The position numbers were made by a program, and so were the translations under genes. A stretch of 22,575 nucleotides of DNA. Origin: Acetofilamentum sp. GTDB lineage: Bacteria; Bacteroidota; Bacteroidia; Bacteroidales; JAFGUD01. The stretch spans positions 1-22,575 of the forward strand of contig DYKL01000015.1 in NCBI GenBank assembly GCA_020722645.1, read 5' to 3'. Below the pieces are notes generated by a model, which worked only from the letters and a program-made list of their open reading frames with translations, was not told where the DNA came from and did no database searches. This document shows, one piece after another, positions 15,997 through 22,575 of the stretch (the stretch's first letter is position 1; each line of letters opens with the position of its first letter).

Positions 15997-17053
15997 ATTT
16001 GTTGGTTGTTCCTAATTTTTCTTCTAATAATTTAATTTGTTTTTTTAAGTCTTCAATTTCATTTCTCATTTCGGGTAAATTTTTAAAAACAGAATATGAT
16101 TTGTGAAATTTTGTTAGTTCAAAAGCTGGTGAACCTAATAAAATTGTACCCTCGTTCTTTACAGATTTTACAATTCCGGCTTGAGCTCCAATATTAGTTT
16201 TGTCAGCTATTTTTATGTGTCCCACAAAACCTGCCTGACCTCCTATCAGACAGTTTTTGCCGATTTTGGTTGAGCCTGCAATGCCTGTTTGTGCCGCTAT
16301 TACTGTGTTTTGGTCTATTTCGACATTGTGAGCTATTTGGATTAAATTGTCCAATTTAACACCAGATTTAATAATCGTGGAACCTAATGTTGCTCTGTCT
16401 ATTGTTGTGTTTGAGCCAATTTCGACGTTTTCTTCAATCACAACATTTCCAATTTGCTGTATTTTTAAATAAGTGCCGTCTTTTTGAGGGGCGAATCCAA
16501 AACCGTCACTGCCGATAATTACACCAGAATGAATTATGCAGTTTTTGTCTATTTTGCAGTCGTGATAAACTTTGACACCCGGGTGTATAATCGTATTTTC
16601 ACCAATCTCAACGTTTTCGCCTATATAAACTTGCGGATAAATTTTTACATTATCACCAATAACTGCGTTTTGAGAAATATATGAAAAAGCACCGATGTAA
16701 ACATTTTCGCCTAAAATGGCTTCTTTATGAACAAATGAATTGTTTTCAATTCCGGATAATTCAACATTTTTTAACTTTTGAGATAAATTAACCAAAGTAG
16801 CAAAAGCTTTATAAGAATCATCTACAACGATTAATGTCGGCTTAATTCTTTCTTTCGGAACAAATTCTTTGTTGATTAAAACTATCGAAGCTTTTGTTGT
16901 GTTCAAATAATTAAGATATGCAGGGTTTGCCAAAAAACTTAATGCTCCTTTTTGTGCTTCCTGTATTTTGGAAATTGTTGTAACTTTAGTATTCGGACTC
17001 CCAATTATTTCTCCTGAAATTAAATTTGCTATTGACTTTGCAGTATATTCCAT
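15995..17053 (-). CDS. lpxD: UDP-3-O-(3-hydroxyacyl)glucosamine N-acyltransferase (LpxD)
   Basis: A 352-residue cytoplasmic enzyme that adds the N-linked 3-hydroxyacyl chain to UDP-3-O-acyl-GlcN, the third step of lipid A synthesis. The N-terminal uridine-binding domain (about 1-100, 'GALSFLANPAYLNYL') precedes a long left-handed beta-helix of hexapeptide repeats (about 105-310). The catalytic His is His242 in 'LIQIAHNV', next to 'GIAGSTKIGKNCLIGGQAGF'. A C-terminal helix 'LPEMRNEIEDLKKQIKLLEEKL' (326-347) is amphipathic and probably coiled. It follows leucyl aminopeptidase after 61 bases with no clear promoter of its own, so transcription probably arrives from upstream. A terminator-like stem overlaps its stop codon and sets it apart from lpxC-fabZ. 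Confidence 0.97.
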   Translation of the reverse strand: MEYTAKSIANLISGEIIGSPNTKVTTISKIQEAQKGALSFLANPAYLNYLNTTKASIVLINKEFVPKERIKPTLIVVDDSYKAFATLVNLSQKLKNVELSGIENNSFVHKEAILGENVYIGAFSYISQNAVIGDNVKIYPQVYIGENVEIGENTIIHPGVKVYHDCKIDKNCIIHSGVIIGSDGFGFAPQKDGTYLKIQQIGNVVIEENVEIGSNTTIDRATLGSTIIKSGVKLDNLIQIAHNVEIDQNTVIAAQTGIAGSTKIGKNCLIGGQAGFVGHIKIADKTNIGAQAGIVKSVKNEGTILLGSPAFELTKFHKSYSVFKNLPEMRNEIEDLKKQIKLLEEKLGTTNK

Positions 17054-17114
17054 ATTTATAAATGTGTTGAAAGAAAAAGAAATAATTTGTCAAAAAATTG
17101 GCTTTTGCAACAAA

Positions 17115-18551
17115 CTATATAAAATTTTCAATGAAATTTATTAACAAACGGACCGGTATTCCTGTCGCACCTTTGCCTCTGTAATCTGATAATTTGTCTA
17201 ATGACGCATTTGGTGCTATATCTAAGTGTACCCAAGGATAATCAGTAAAGTTTTCCAAAAATTTTGCAGCAGTGATATGCCCGGCTTCTGCTCCGCCAAT
17301 GTTTTTCAAATCGGCTATGTCAGATTTTATCATATCATTATATTCTTTCCACAAAGGAAATTCCATAACTCTTTCAAATGTTTCATTTCCGCTTTTTCTG
17401 AATGTTTTTCTTACTTTTTTGTCTGCATTTGTCATCATTGCACAGGCTAAATCGCCTATTGCTCTTGAAGCTGCACCGGTTAATGTAGCTAAGTCTATAA
17501 CTAATGCCGGATTATATTTTTTTGCATAACTTAAAGCATCTGCTAATATTAAACGTCCCTCTGCATCTGTGTTTTTTATTTCAACGGTCATACCGTTATG
17601 CATAGTAATAATATCGCCGGGAACATATCCGTTTTTGCCAATCAAATTGTCGGTTGAAGGTACAAATCCGATAAGATATACAGGTAGTTTTAGTTTTGAA
17701 ACAATGTAAAGTGTTGCAATTGTTGCTGCTGCTCCTGCCATATCAATTTTCATGTCTTCCATATACTGACCGGGCTTTAAGCTATATCCCCCTGAATCAA
17801 AAACAATTCCTTTTCCAACTATTATTATTGGTTTTTCATTTTTGTGTTTTTCAGGTTTCCATTGCATTATCGTAAATGTTGGTGGTATATCGCTTGCTTT
17901 ATTTACTGCAAGTATGCCACCCATTTTCAATGCTTCGATTTGTTTTTTGTTTAGTATTTCTGCTTCAAAACCTGCTTCGTTTGACAATTCTTTAATTTTT
18001 TTGCTTAAATCAATCGAATTTAGACTGTTAAAAGGTTCATTTACTAAATCTCTTGCAATGTAAACACCTTCGATGATTGTAAGTAATTTTTCCAAAGAAC
18101 TTGTCTTTAAAGTTTTATCAAAAATTTTCACTTCTTCAACATATTTTGTTTTGTTGTCTTTTTCTTTGAAAAAATATTTATTGAAGCTGTAATTGCTGAG
18201 TAAAAACCCTTCGAGAAAAGAATATGTGTTTTTTGAATCGGTTTCTGCATTTATCAGTAATATTTTTTTTGATTTAGCCGAATTTAGTTCATTGTTAATT
18301 TTAAATGCGGCTTTTCTGATATTTTCATCTGTATAATGTTTTTCCTTTTCAGCTTTGATATAAATAAAATAAAGATCTTTGTCTAATAAATTTAGAGAAA
18401 AACATTTCTTATCTTCGGAAACTTTATTTTTAAAGTATTTTATTTCTTCATCACTGAAATTAATTTTTTTCAAGTCTGATTTATCGTCAAAAAGTATGAT
18501 TTGTGCATCAGATTTAATGATTTTTTCTGTTTTTGATATTTTTACGTTCAT
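17115..18551 (-). CDS. Leucyl aminopeptidase, M17 family
   Basis: A 478-residue cytosolic metallo-exopeptidase that removes N-terminal residues from peptides and works as a hexamer in this family. The C-terminal catalytic domain has the M17 signature 'NTDAEGRL' (327-334; Asp329 and Glu331 bind metal, Arg333 is active-site). It also has 'VGKGIVFDSGGYSLKP' (245-260; Lys247, Asp252 and Lys259) and the metal ligand Asp270 in 'MKIDMAG'. The N-terminal domain (1 to about 165) is diverged, as is usual. All expected ligands are present, so it should be active. It starts twelve bases after purD and is probably co-transcribed with it. Peptide turnover has no obvious link to lipid A, so the shared run with lpxD may be only positional. 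Confidence 0.95.
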   Translation of the reverse strand: MNVKISKTEKIIKSDAQIILFDDKSDLKKINFSDEEIKYFKNKVSEDKKCFSLNLLDKDLYFIYIKAEKEKHYTDENIRKAAFKINNELNSAKSKKILLINAETDSKNTYSFLEGFLLSNYSFNKYFFKEKDNKTKYVEEVKIFDKTLKTSSLEKLLTIIEGVYIARDLVNEPFNSLNSIDLSKKIKELSNEAGFEAEILNKKQIEALKMGGILAVNKASDIPPTFTIMQWKPEKHKNEKPIIIVGKGIVFDSGGYSLKPGQYMEDMKIDMAGAAATIATLYIVSKLKLPVYLIGFVPSTDNLIGKNGYVPGDIITMHNGMTVEIKNTDAEGRLILADALSYAKKYNPALVIDLATLTGAASRAIGDLACAMMTNADKKVRKTFRKSGNETFERVMEFPLWKEYNDMIKSDIADLKNIGGAEAGHITAAKFLENFTDYPWVHLDIAPNASLDKLSDYRGKGATGIPVRLLINFIENFI

Positions 18552-18563
18552 TATATTGTGATT

Positions 18564-19829
18564 TTAAATTAAGTCTAAACCTATGTCTTTTCTGTAATAC
18601 ATTTTTTTGAAGTGAATTTTTTGAATATTATCATAAACCTTGTTTCTGGCTTTGATAATGTCATTGTCGGCGGCACTAACAACTAAAACTCTTCCGCCCG
18701 AAGTCAATGTTTTGTTGTCTTCTTTTTTTGTACCTGCTTGAAAAACGGTACAATCCGAAATTGTATCTAATCCTTCTATTAAATAATTTTTTTCATAACT
18801 TTCAGGATAACCACCTGAAGCTACAACAACTGCTGTAACATACTTTTCGGAAATTTTAATTTCTGTGGTGTCTAATTTGTTTGTTGCTGTTGAAATAAAC
18901 AAATCAACCAAATCCGTTTCGATTCTTGGTAAAATTGCCTGAGTTTCGGGGTCTCCTAATCTTGCGTTGTACTCTATGACAAAAGGTTCGTTATCAACTT
19001 TAATAAGCCCGAAAAAAATAAAACCTTTGTATTTGATTTCTTCTTTTTTCAGACCATCTATTGTTGGTTTTATTATTTTATTTTCGATTTTAGTCATAAA
19101 ATCATCGGTGGCAAAAGGGACTGGAGAAACAGCTCCCATACCGCCCGTATTTGGTCCGGTATTGTTGTCTCTGATTCTTTTGTAATCTTTTGCAGACGGG
19201 AGTATTTTGTAATTTGTGCCATCTGTAATTACAAAAACCGAAAGTTCAATACCATCTATAAACTGTTCGATAACAACTTTGTCTCCGGCATTGCCAAATT
19301 TGCCGCTGAAAATGGTTGTCAATTCTTCGATGGCAATAGTTAGGTCATTAATAATTAAAACCCCCTTACCTGCCGCTAAACCATCAGCTTTTAGCACATA
19401 AGGGGGCTTCATTTCTTTCAAAAATTCTATGGCTTGTGTTAGTTCTTCTTTTTCAAATGATTTGAATTTTGCTGTCGGAATGTTGTGTCTTTGCATGAAA
19501 TTTTTGGCAAAAGACTTACTTCCTTCTAGCATAGCTCCTTTTTTTGAGGGTCCGATTATTGAAAGTTCAGGCATTTTTTCTTCAAAAAAGTCAACAATCC
19601 CTTCTACTAGCGGTGCTTCCGGTCCGACAATTACTAAATCAATATTTTCATTTTTAATAAAAATGTATATTGATTCAAAATTATCAAGTGAAATGTCAAT
19701 ATTTTGACCAAAATCAGAAGTTCCTCCGTTTCCCGGAATAAAAAAAAGTTTTTTAGTCTTTTTACTGTTAAACAACTTCCAACCAATTGCACATTCTCTA
19801 CCACCAGAGCCTAATACAGCAATATTCAT
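18564..19829 (-). CDS. purD: Phosphoribosylamine--glycine ligase (GAR synthetase)
   Basis: A 421-residue ATP-grasp enzyme that joins glycine to 5-phosphoribosylamine, the second step of purine synthesis. I placed the start at the ATG at 19829, giving 'MNIAVLGSGGRE' as in the family. An in-frame TTG at 19850 would add seven residues and overlaps the probable -7 box. Landmarks are 'IVGPEAPLVEGIVDFF', the ATP-grasp strand 'YVLKADGLAAGKGVLI', 'NTGGMGAVSPVPF' and the metal/ATP site 'FVIEYNARLGDPETQAILPR'. Cys13 stands where the family usually has His ('GGREHA'). The length is normal. It is the first gene of a minus-strand run with leucyl aminopeptidase and lpxD. No other purine gene is in the window. 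Confidence 0.96.
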   Translation of the reverse strand: MNIAVLGSGGRECAIGWKLFNSKKTKKLFFIPGNGGTSDFGQNIDISLDNFESIYIFIKNENIDLVIVGPEAPLVEGIVDFFEEKMPELSIIGPSKKGAMLEGSKSFAKNFMQRHNIPTAKFKSFEKEELTQAIEFLKEMKPPYVLKADGLAAGKGVLIINDLTIAIEELTTIFSGKFGNAGDKVVIEQFIDGIELSVFVITDGTNYKILPSAKDYKRIRDNNTGPNTGGMGAVSPVPFATDDFMTKIENKIIKPTIDGLKKEEIKYKGFIFFGLIKVDNEPFVIEYNARLGDPETQAILPRIETDLVDLFISTATNKLDTTEIKISEKYVTAVVVASGGYPESYEKNYLIEGLDTISDCTVFQAGTKKEDNKTLTSGGRVLVVSAADNDIIKARNKVYDNIQKIHFKKMYYRKDIGLDLI

Positions 19830-19847
19830 TAATTTGTTTTTAACAAA

Positions 19848-19855
19848 CAAAAGTA
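19848..19855 (-). promoter_or_regulatory. Bacteroidota-type -7 box for purD
   Basis: On the minus strand this reads TACTTTTG, matching TAnnTTTG, 18 bases before the chosen purD start and implying a leader of only about a dozen bases. Nothing else is evident in the spacer from the DUF3078 gene (19830-19966), and no terminator stem was found there. Confidence 0.45.
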
Positions 19856-19966
19856 AAAAAACATAATTTATAAAATGTTAAAAACACATGCCCTTTTTAG
19901 TACAATTTGAATTTATGATGTTCAAAAATGATTTTATGTTATTTGTTTTTGATTTTTGTCATTCTT

Positions 19967-20845
19967 TTAGAAATTGTATGAAAATCCTATTCCGAAGATG
20001 TCTTTTATCTGTAAACGCCTTCCTTTATAGCCTGTATCGGAATTTACAAGTACCAGAATATCGTGGTCGTAAATCATTTGTGCCGTAAAATTTAATGTTA
20101 TGAATTTTGTTATTTTGAAAGATGCCAATAAATCAAAGTTTACGTCAATATTTTGAGGGTCTTTCAGATAATTTGAAAATAATCCGAGTTTTGTATTTAT
20201 AGTCAGATTTTCTGTAATTTGTTTGTTCAATTCTGTTTTTATGTATGCTCCGAATTCGTACCTGACTGTTTTTCCTGTATCTATTCCAAAAGCACCGATG
20301 TTTGACAAATCTTTATCAAAAACAAAAGTTGATTTACCTGTCAGTGGTGAAGTATAAATAGAAAATTCTTTGTTTGGTAAATAATCAATACCAACAGAAT
20401 AAAGCAAATATCCGGGAGACATAAATTTTGAAACTCTGTTTGAATCTCCGTTGTCTAAATATTCATATCCATCATCAAATTGTGTTGTCAGATTTAATAA
20501 TCCCGAATAATAGAATTTATTGACAGCGTTGTAACCGAATTTTGAAGAAAAGTCAATTTTATCGTCAGTTTTTCTGAAAGGTGCTTCTTTTTGTTTTTGC
20601 ATACCATAGCCCAAATCAAGATTGTTTTTCCATGATGTTTTATCTTTCAGATAATCGGCGTGAACATTTAAAAGAGCACTAAATGCTGCTGAATTATCAC
20701 CACCGGCAGACCAATACTTAAACTGAGTTTGTGAAAAAGTGAAACTTGTTACACCGCCTAAACTCCAATAATTTGTGTCAGCATTTTGAGATATTGCATT
20801 AATATACAAAAATGCTGCAATCATAATAAGTGTAATTTTTTTCAT
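19967..20845 (-). CDS. DUF3078-type outer-membrane beta-barrel protein
   Basis: A 292-residue exported protein. Residues 1-19 are a signal peptide ('LIMIAAFLYINAIS', cleavage before Gln20). The mature part opens with 'WSLGGVTSFTFSQTQFKYWSAGGDNSAAFSALLN' (about 27-60), the hallmark of the Bacteroidota DUF3078 family. Alternating aromatic/polar strands follow ('NNLDLGYGMQKQ', 'DFSSKFGYNAVNKFYYSGLLNLTTQF', 'YEFGAYIKTELNKQ'), ending in a C-terminal aromatic 'GIGFSYNF' as barrel proteins do. The function of the family is unknown; a channel or structural outer-membrane role is inference. It diverges from rmuC across 44 bases and has its own -7 box there. Confidence 0.85.
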   Translation of the reverse strand: MKKITLIMIAAFLYINAISQNADTNYWSLGGVTSFTFSQTQFKYWSAGGDNSAAFSALLNVHADYLKDKTSWKNNLDLGYGMQKQKEAPFRKTDDKIDFSSKFGYNAVNKFYYSGLLNLTTQFDDGYEYLDNGDSNRVSKFMSPGYLLYSVGIDYLPNKEFSIYTSPLTGKSTFVFDKDLSNIGAFGIDTGKTVRYEFGAYIKTELNKQITENLTINTKLGLFSNYLKDPQNIDVNFDLLASFKITKFITLNFTAQMIYDHDILVLVNSDTGYKGRRLQIKDIFGIGFSYNF

Positions 20846-20862
20846 AAAAGTAAATTTTTTAT

Positions 20863-20870
20863 TATTTTCG
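20863..20870 (+). promoter_or_regulatory. Near-consensus -7 box for rmuC
   Basis: TATTTTCG differs by one base from TAnnTTTG and is followed by TTGCAAAA. It lies 19 bases before the rmuC start, which would give a very short leader. It is interleaved with the opposite-strand box at 20874-20881. Confidence 0.4.
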
Positions 20871-20873
20871 TTG

Positions 20874-20881
20874 CAAAATTA
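20874..20881 (-). promoter_or_regulatory. Bacteroidota-type -7 box for the DUF3078 gene
   Basis: On the minus strand this reads TAATTTTG, a full TAnnTTTG match, 28 bases before the DUF3078 protein start. With the rmuC box only three bases away on the other strand, the two polymerases would compete for the same site. Confidence 0.5.
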
Positions 20882-20889
20882 TAATAAAA

Positions 20890-22116
20890 ATGGAAATATT
20901 GTTTCTAATAATCGGTATTTTAGCAGGTATTATACTTGCATGGCTTTATTTCAGCAAAAAAATTGAGAAAATTACTAAAGAATTGACTGTTGTAAATGAA
21001 GAAAAAATTAAAATCTCTGCAAATTTGGACGCTTACGAAAAGAACAAACTTTTGTTTGAAAATCAGCTTAATGGAGTTATTGAATCGTATGTGTTTAATG
21101 CTATGAAAACTAATAACGAAAATTTTATTAATTTAGCAAGACAAACTCTTGAAAAATATTTTTCGGTAGCTGATAACAAACTGAAAGATAAAACATTAGA
21201 AATAGAAAAAATAATTCTGCCTTTACAAAAAAGTTTAGATGTTTATGATAAAAAAATAAGTGAATTTCAGCTTGATACTTCAAAAAATATCGGTAACATC
21301 AAATTGTATTTAAGCGAATTATCTAAAATGCAACAGGAATTGACCAAAGAAACTCATTCTTTGGCTGGTGCTTTGAAATCACCAAGAATCAGAGGTCGTT
21401 GGGGTGAAATTGGGCTTAGAAGAATTGTTGAATTTTCCGGCTTGAATCAATATTGTGATTTTTCCGAACAGGTTCATAATTCAGCAGTTGGACAAAGACC
21501 GGATTTAATTATTCATTTGCCCGAATCACGTAAAATAATAGTAGATTCTAAACTGCCTTTGGAAGCTTATTTGGAATCTGTTGAAACTGAAAATCCTGAC
21601 GAACAGGTTCTGAAACTTAAAAAACATCTTGCGGCAGTAAAAGACAACATTAAAAGGCTTTCGTCAAAAGATTATTCTAAAAACTATGACGATTCAATTG
21701 ACTTTGTAATTATGTACATCGAAATAGAGCCTGCGCTTGCAGCAGCTTTGGCACAAGACCATCAATTAATCAACAATGCCCTTAGCAGCAACATTATTTT
21801 AGCTACTCCTACTACATTTATTGCTCTTTTACAGACAGTTGCTTATGGTTGGAGACAATATAAAATGTCTGAAAATGCAAATTCAATTTTACTTGAAGCA
21901 CAGAAATTTTATAATCGGACAGCAGTATTTACCGAACATTTCGACAAAATCGGCAAAACAATAGACAATCTCGTAGAAACTTTCAATCAGGCAACCGGCT
22001 CGTGGACACGCAGAATGGAACCAAGTTTGAAACGTATGGAAGAATTAGGAGTCAGCAGTTCCAAAAAATCAACAAAAGAAATTCAGGACATAAATAAAAC
22101 CACTAGATTAAGTTAA
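20890..22116 (+). CDS. rmuC: RmuC family protein (putative recombination-limiting nuclease)
   Basis: A 408-residue membrane-anchored protein. An N-terminal helix (about 3-21, 'LFLIIGILAGIILAWLY') is followed by a coiled coil (about 25-150) and then the RmuC domain (about 155-385). The family signature 'SPRIRGRWGEIGLRRIVE' (164-181) and the restriction-endonuclease-like strands 'RPDLIIHL' (203-210) and 'KIIVDSKLPLEAY' (215-227, with D219 and K221) are visible. In E. coli, RmuC limits inversion at short inverted repeats, and a nuclease action is inferred from the fold. The length is slightly below that of E. coli RmuC. It is monocistronic as far as the window shows; the downstream DNA is non-coding and highly structured. 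Confidence 0.93.
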   Translation: MEILFLIIGILAGIILAWLYFSKKIEKITKELTVVNEEKIKISANLDAYEKNKLLFENQLNGVIESYVFNAMKTNNENFINLARQTLEKYFSVADNKLKDKTLEIEKIILPLQKSLDVYDKKISEFQLDTSKNIGNIKLYLSELSKMQQELTKETHSLAGALKSPRIRGRWGEIGLRRIVEFSGLNQYCDFSEQVHNSAVGQRPDLIIHLPESRKIIVDSKLPLEAYLESVETENPDEQVLKLKKHLAAVKDNIKRLSSKDYSKNYDDSIDFVIMYIEIEPALAAALAQDHQLINNALSSNIILATPTTFIALLQTVAYGWRQYKMSENANSILLEAQKFYNRTAVFTEHFDKIGKTIDNLVETFNQATGSWTRRMEPSLKRMEELGVSSSKKSTKEIQDINKTTRLS

Positions 22117-22150
22117 TGCAGGTTAGTAATTGCCACGAAGCTGTTTGGGA
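22117..22150. other. Short spacer between rmuC and the structured region
   Basis: Thirty-four bases with no gene and no terminator stem. Its last part (22142-22149, TGTTTGGG) can pair with 22373-22384, which matters if the following sequence is a group II intron, because the exon just before such an intron pairs with intron loops. Confidence 0.4.
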
Positions 22151-22320
22151 GTGTGCCAAGAATTATTGGTACACAAACTATATAAATTTGTGTTCTAATA
22201 AATGCTGTAAATAAGATGGAAGACTTTACAAACAACGATGCAGTAATAGATTAGCGTGTTGCGTCAACAAACTGGTTGGAGAGCAGACCTAACCCGCATT
22301 ATTCATAAATAATGCCGGCT

Positions 22321-22341
22321 GCCTGTCCCGCCTTTGCGGGA
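22321..22341 (+). repeat. First copy of GCCTGTCCCG hairpin repeat
   Basis: GCCTGTCCCG leads into a six-pair stem TCCCGC/GCGGGA with a four-base loop. The same ten bases recur at 22403-22412 before a similar stem. Short 'cctgtcccg' hairpins are scattered in some Bacteroidota genomes as REP-like repeats; that is from memory. Confidence 0.45.
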
Positions 22342-22402
22342 ATTTAGAATAACTAGCAAATTTTGGGTTTTGCAAACACCCAAATTTGAGATATTCTAAT
22401 AA

Positions 22403-22423
22403 GCCTGTCCCGATTTATCGGGA
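22403..22423 (+). repeat. Second copy of GCCTGTCCCG hairpin repeat
   Basis: The ten leading bases are identical to 22321-22330. The stem here is TCCCGA/TCGGGA with loop TTTA. The stem arms differ in a matched way from the first copy, so pairing is kept while sequence changes. Confidence 0.45.
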
Positions 22424-22575
22424 GGGTTTCCTGAATTGCAACCCGCTAATCAACCCACATTCATAAAAATTTTAATTATTTTTATGAATAATTCAGGCTA
22501 ATCCGTTTAAGGTAAAGAAGTGGACTTCCGCAAACGATGAGCAGGCATTGTTTGCAACTAAGCGAAGCGATCTCA

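Larger units (their letters stand above)
22151..22575 (+). ncRNA. Highly structured non-coding region, possible 5' part of a group II intron
   Basis: No protein is encoded, but pairing is dense and nested. A 9-pair hairpin starts at GTGTG (22151-22159 with 22166-22174). GATTAGCGTGTTGC (22249-22262) pairs with 22438-22451 at 13 of 14 positions across about 175 bases. Inside it, AACCC (22291-22295) can pair with GGGTT (22424-22428) and encloses three stems: GCATTATT (22296-22303 with 22308-22315), TCCCGC (22326-22331 with 22336-22341), and TAGAATA (22345-22351 with 22392-22398), which is continued by 22357-22367 with 22379-22388. A further stem is TCCCGA (22408-22413 with 22418-22423). Beyond the helix are a 12-pair stem (22459-22470 with 22478-22489) and a 10-pair stem (22530-22539 with 22546-22555). 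GTGTG followed by a hairpin fits the GUGYG start of group II introns. The window ends before any reverse-transcriptase gene or domains V-VI, so the class is a guess; a structured RNA of some kind is better supported. Confidence 0.4.

Noticed and set aside
19827..19850. Longer purD beginning at TTG 19850
   Set aside because: It adds seven residues not in the family, uses a weaker start codon and overlaps the probable -7 box. The ATG at 19829 gives the standard opening.
22117..22575. tmRNA, RNase P RNA or rRNA at the right edge
   Set aside because: None of the conserved segments of these RNAs that I know can be found, and no tRNA-like acceptor end is seen within the window.

Overview
The window is AT-rich chromosomal DNA from a member of the Bacteroidota. 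The main evidence is an LpxC-FabZ fusion, a TonB-dependent receptor with an N-terminal TPR-like region, a DUF3078-type outer-membrane protein, a 'GGPxD'-type Ig-like lipoprotein, repeated -7 promoter boxes of the form TAnnTTTG, and few Shine-Dalgarno sequences. I cannot name a genus. I saw no tRNA, rRNA or CRISPR array.

Left block (6-6740, minus strand). A secreted NlpC/P60 peptidase is followed, after a 447-base gap, by a 1034-residue STAND-type NTPase (nSTAND domain, membrane helix, coiled coil, seven WD40 repeats). Eighteen bases further on is a TPR-TonB-dependent receptor, and these two look co-transcribed. The gap holds a compact palindromic element (two perfect hairpins inside imperfect terminal inverted repeats) flanked by an exact 11-base direct repeat, which resembles a MITE.

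Middle block (6969-11018, plus strand). aspS is followed one base later by a small protein that resembles HepT/DUF86 but lacks its R-x4-H-x-Y motif. Next comes cvpA-like, trpS and a small GlsB/YeaQ-type membrane protein. This block runs tail-to-tail, with no spacer, into the next.

Lipid A block (19829-11019, minus strand): purD, leucyl aminopeptidase, lpxD, lpxC-fabZ, lpxA and a large Ig-like lipoprotein. LpxA, LpxC and LpxD give the first committed steps of lipid A synthesis, and the fused FabZ ties these to fatty-acid elongation. A terminator-like stem after lpxD runs straight into a promoter for lpxC-fabZ, so lpxD and lpxC-fabZ may be separate transcription units.

Right end (19967-22575). 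A DUF3078 outer-membrane protein (minus) and rmuC (plus) diverge from overlapping promoters. After rmuC no protein is encoded. That stretch is dense with nested pairings, including a 13-of-14 long-range helix and a 5' GTGTG hairpin. It looks like a structured RNA cut by the window edge, and the 5' half of a group II intron is my best guess.

The most worthwhile second looks are the HepT-like pseudo-enzyme behind aspS, the structured RNA at the right edge, the MITE-like element, and the STAND-WD40/TonB receptor pair.
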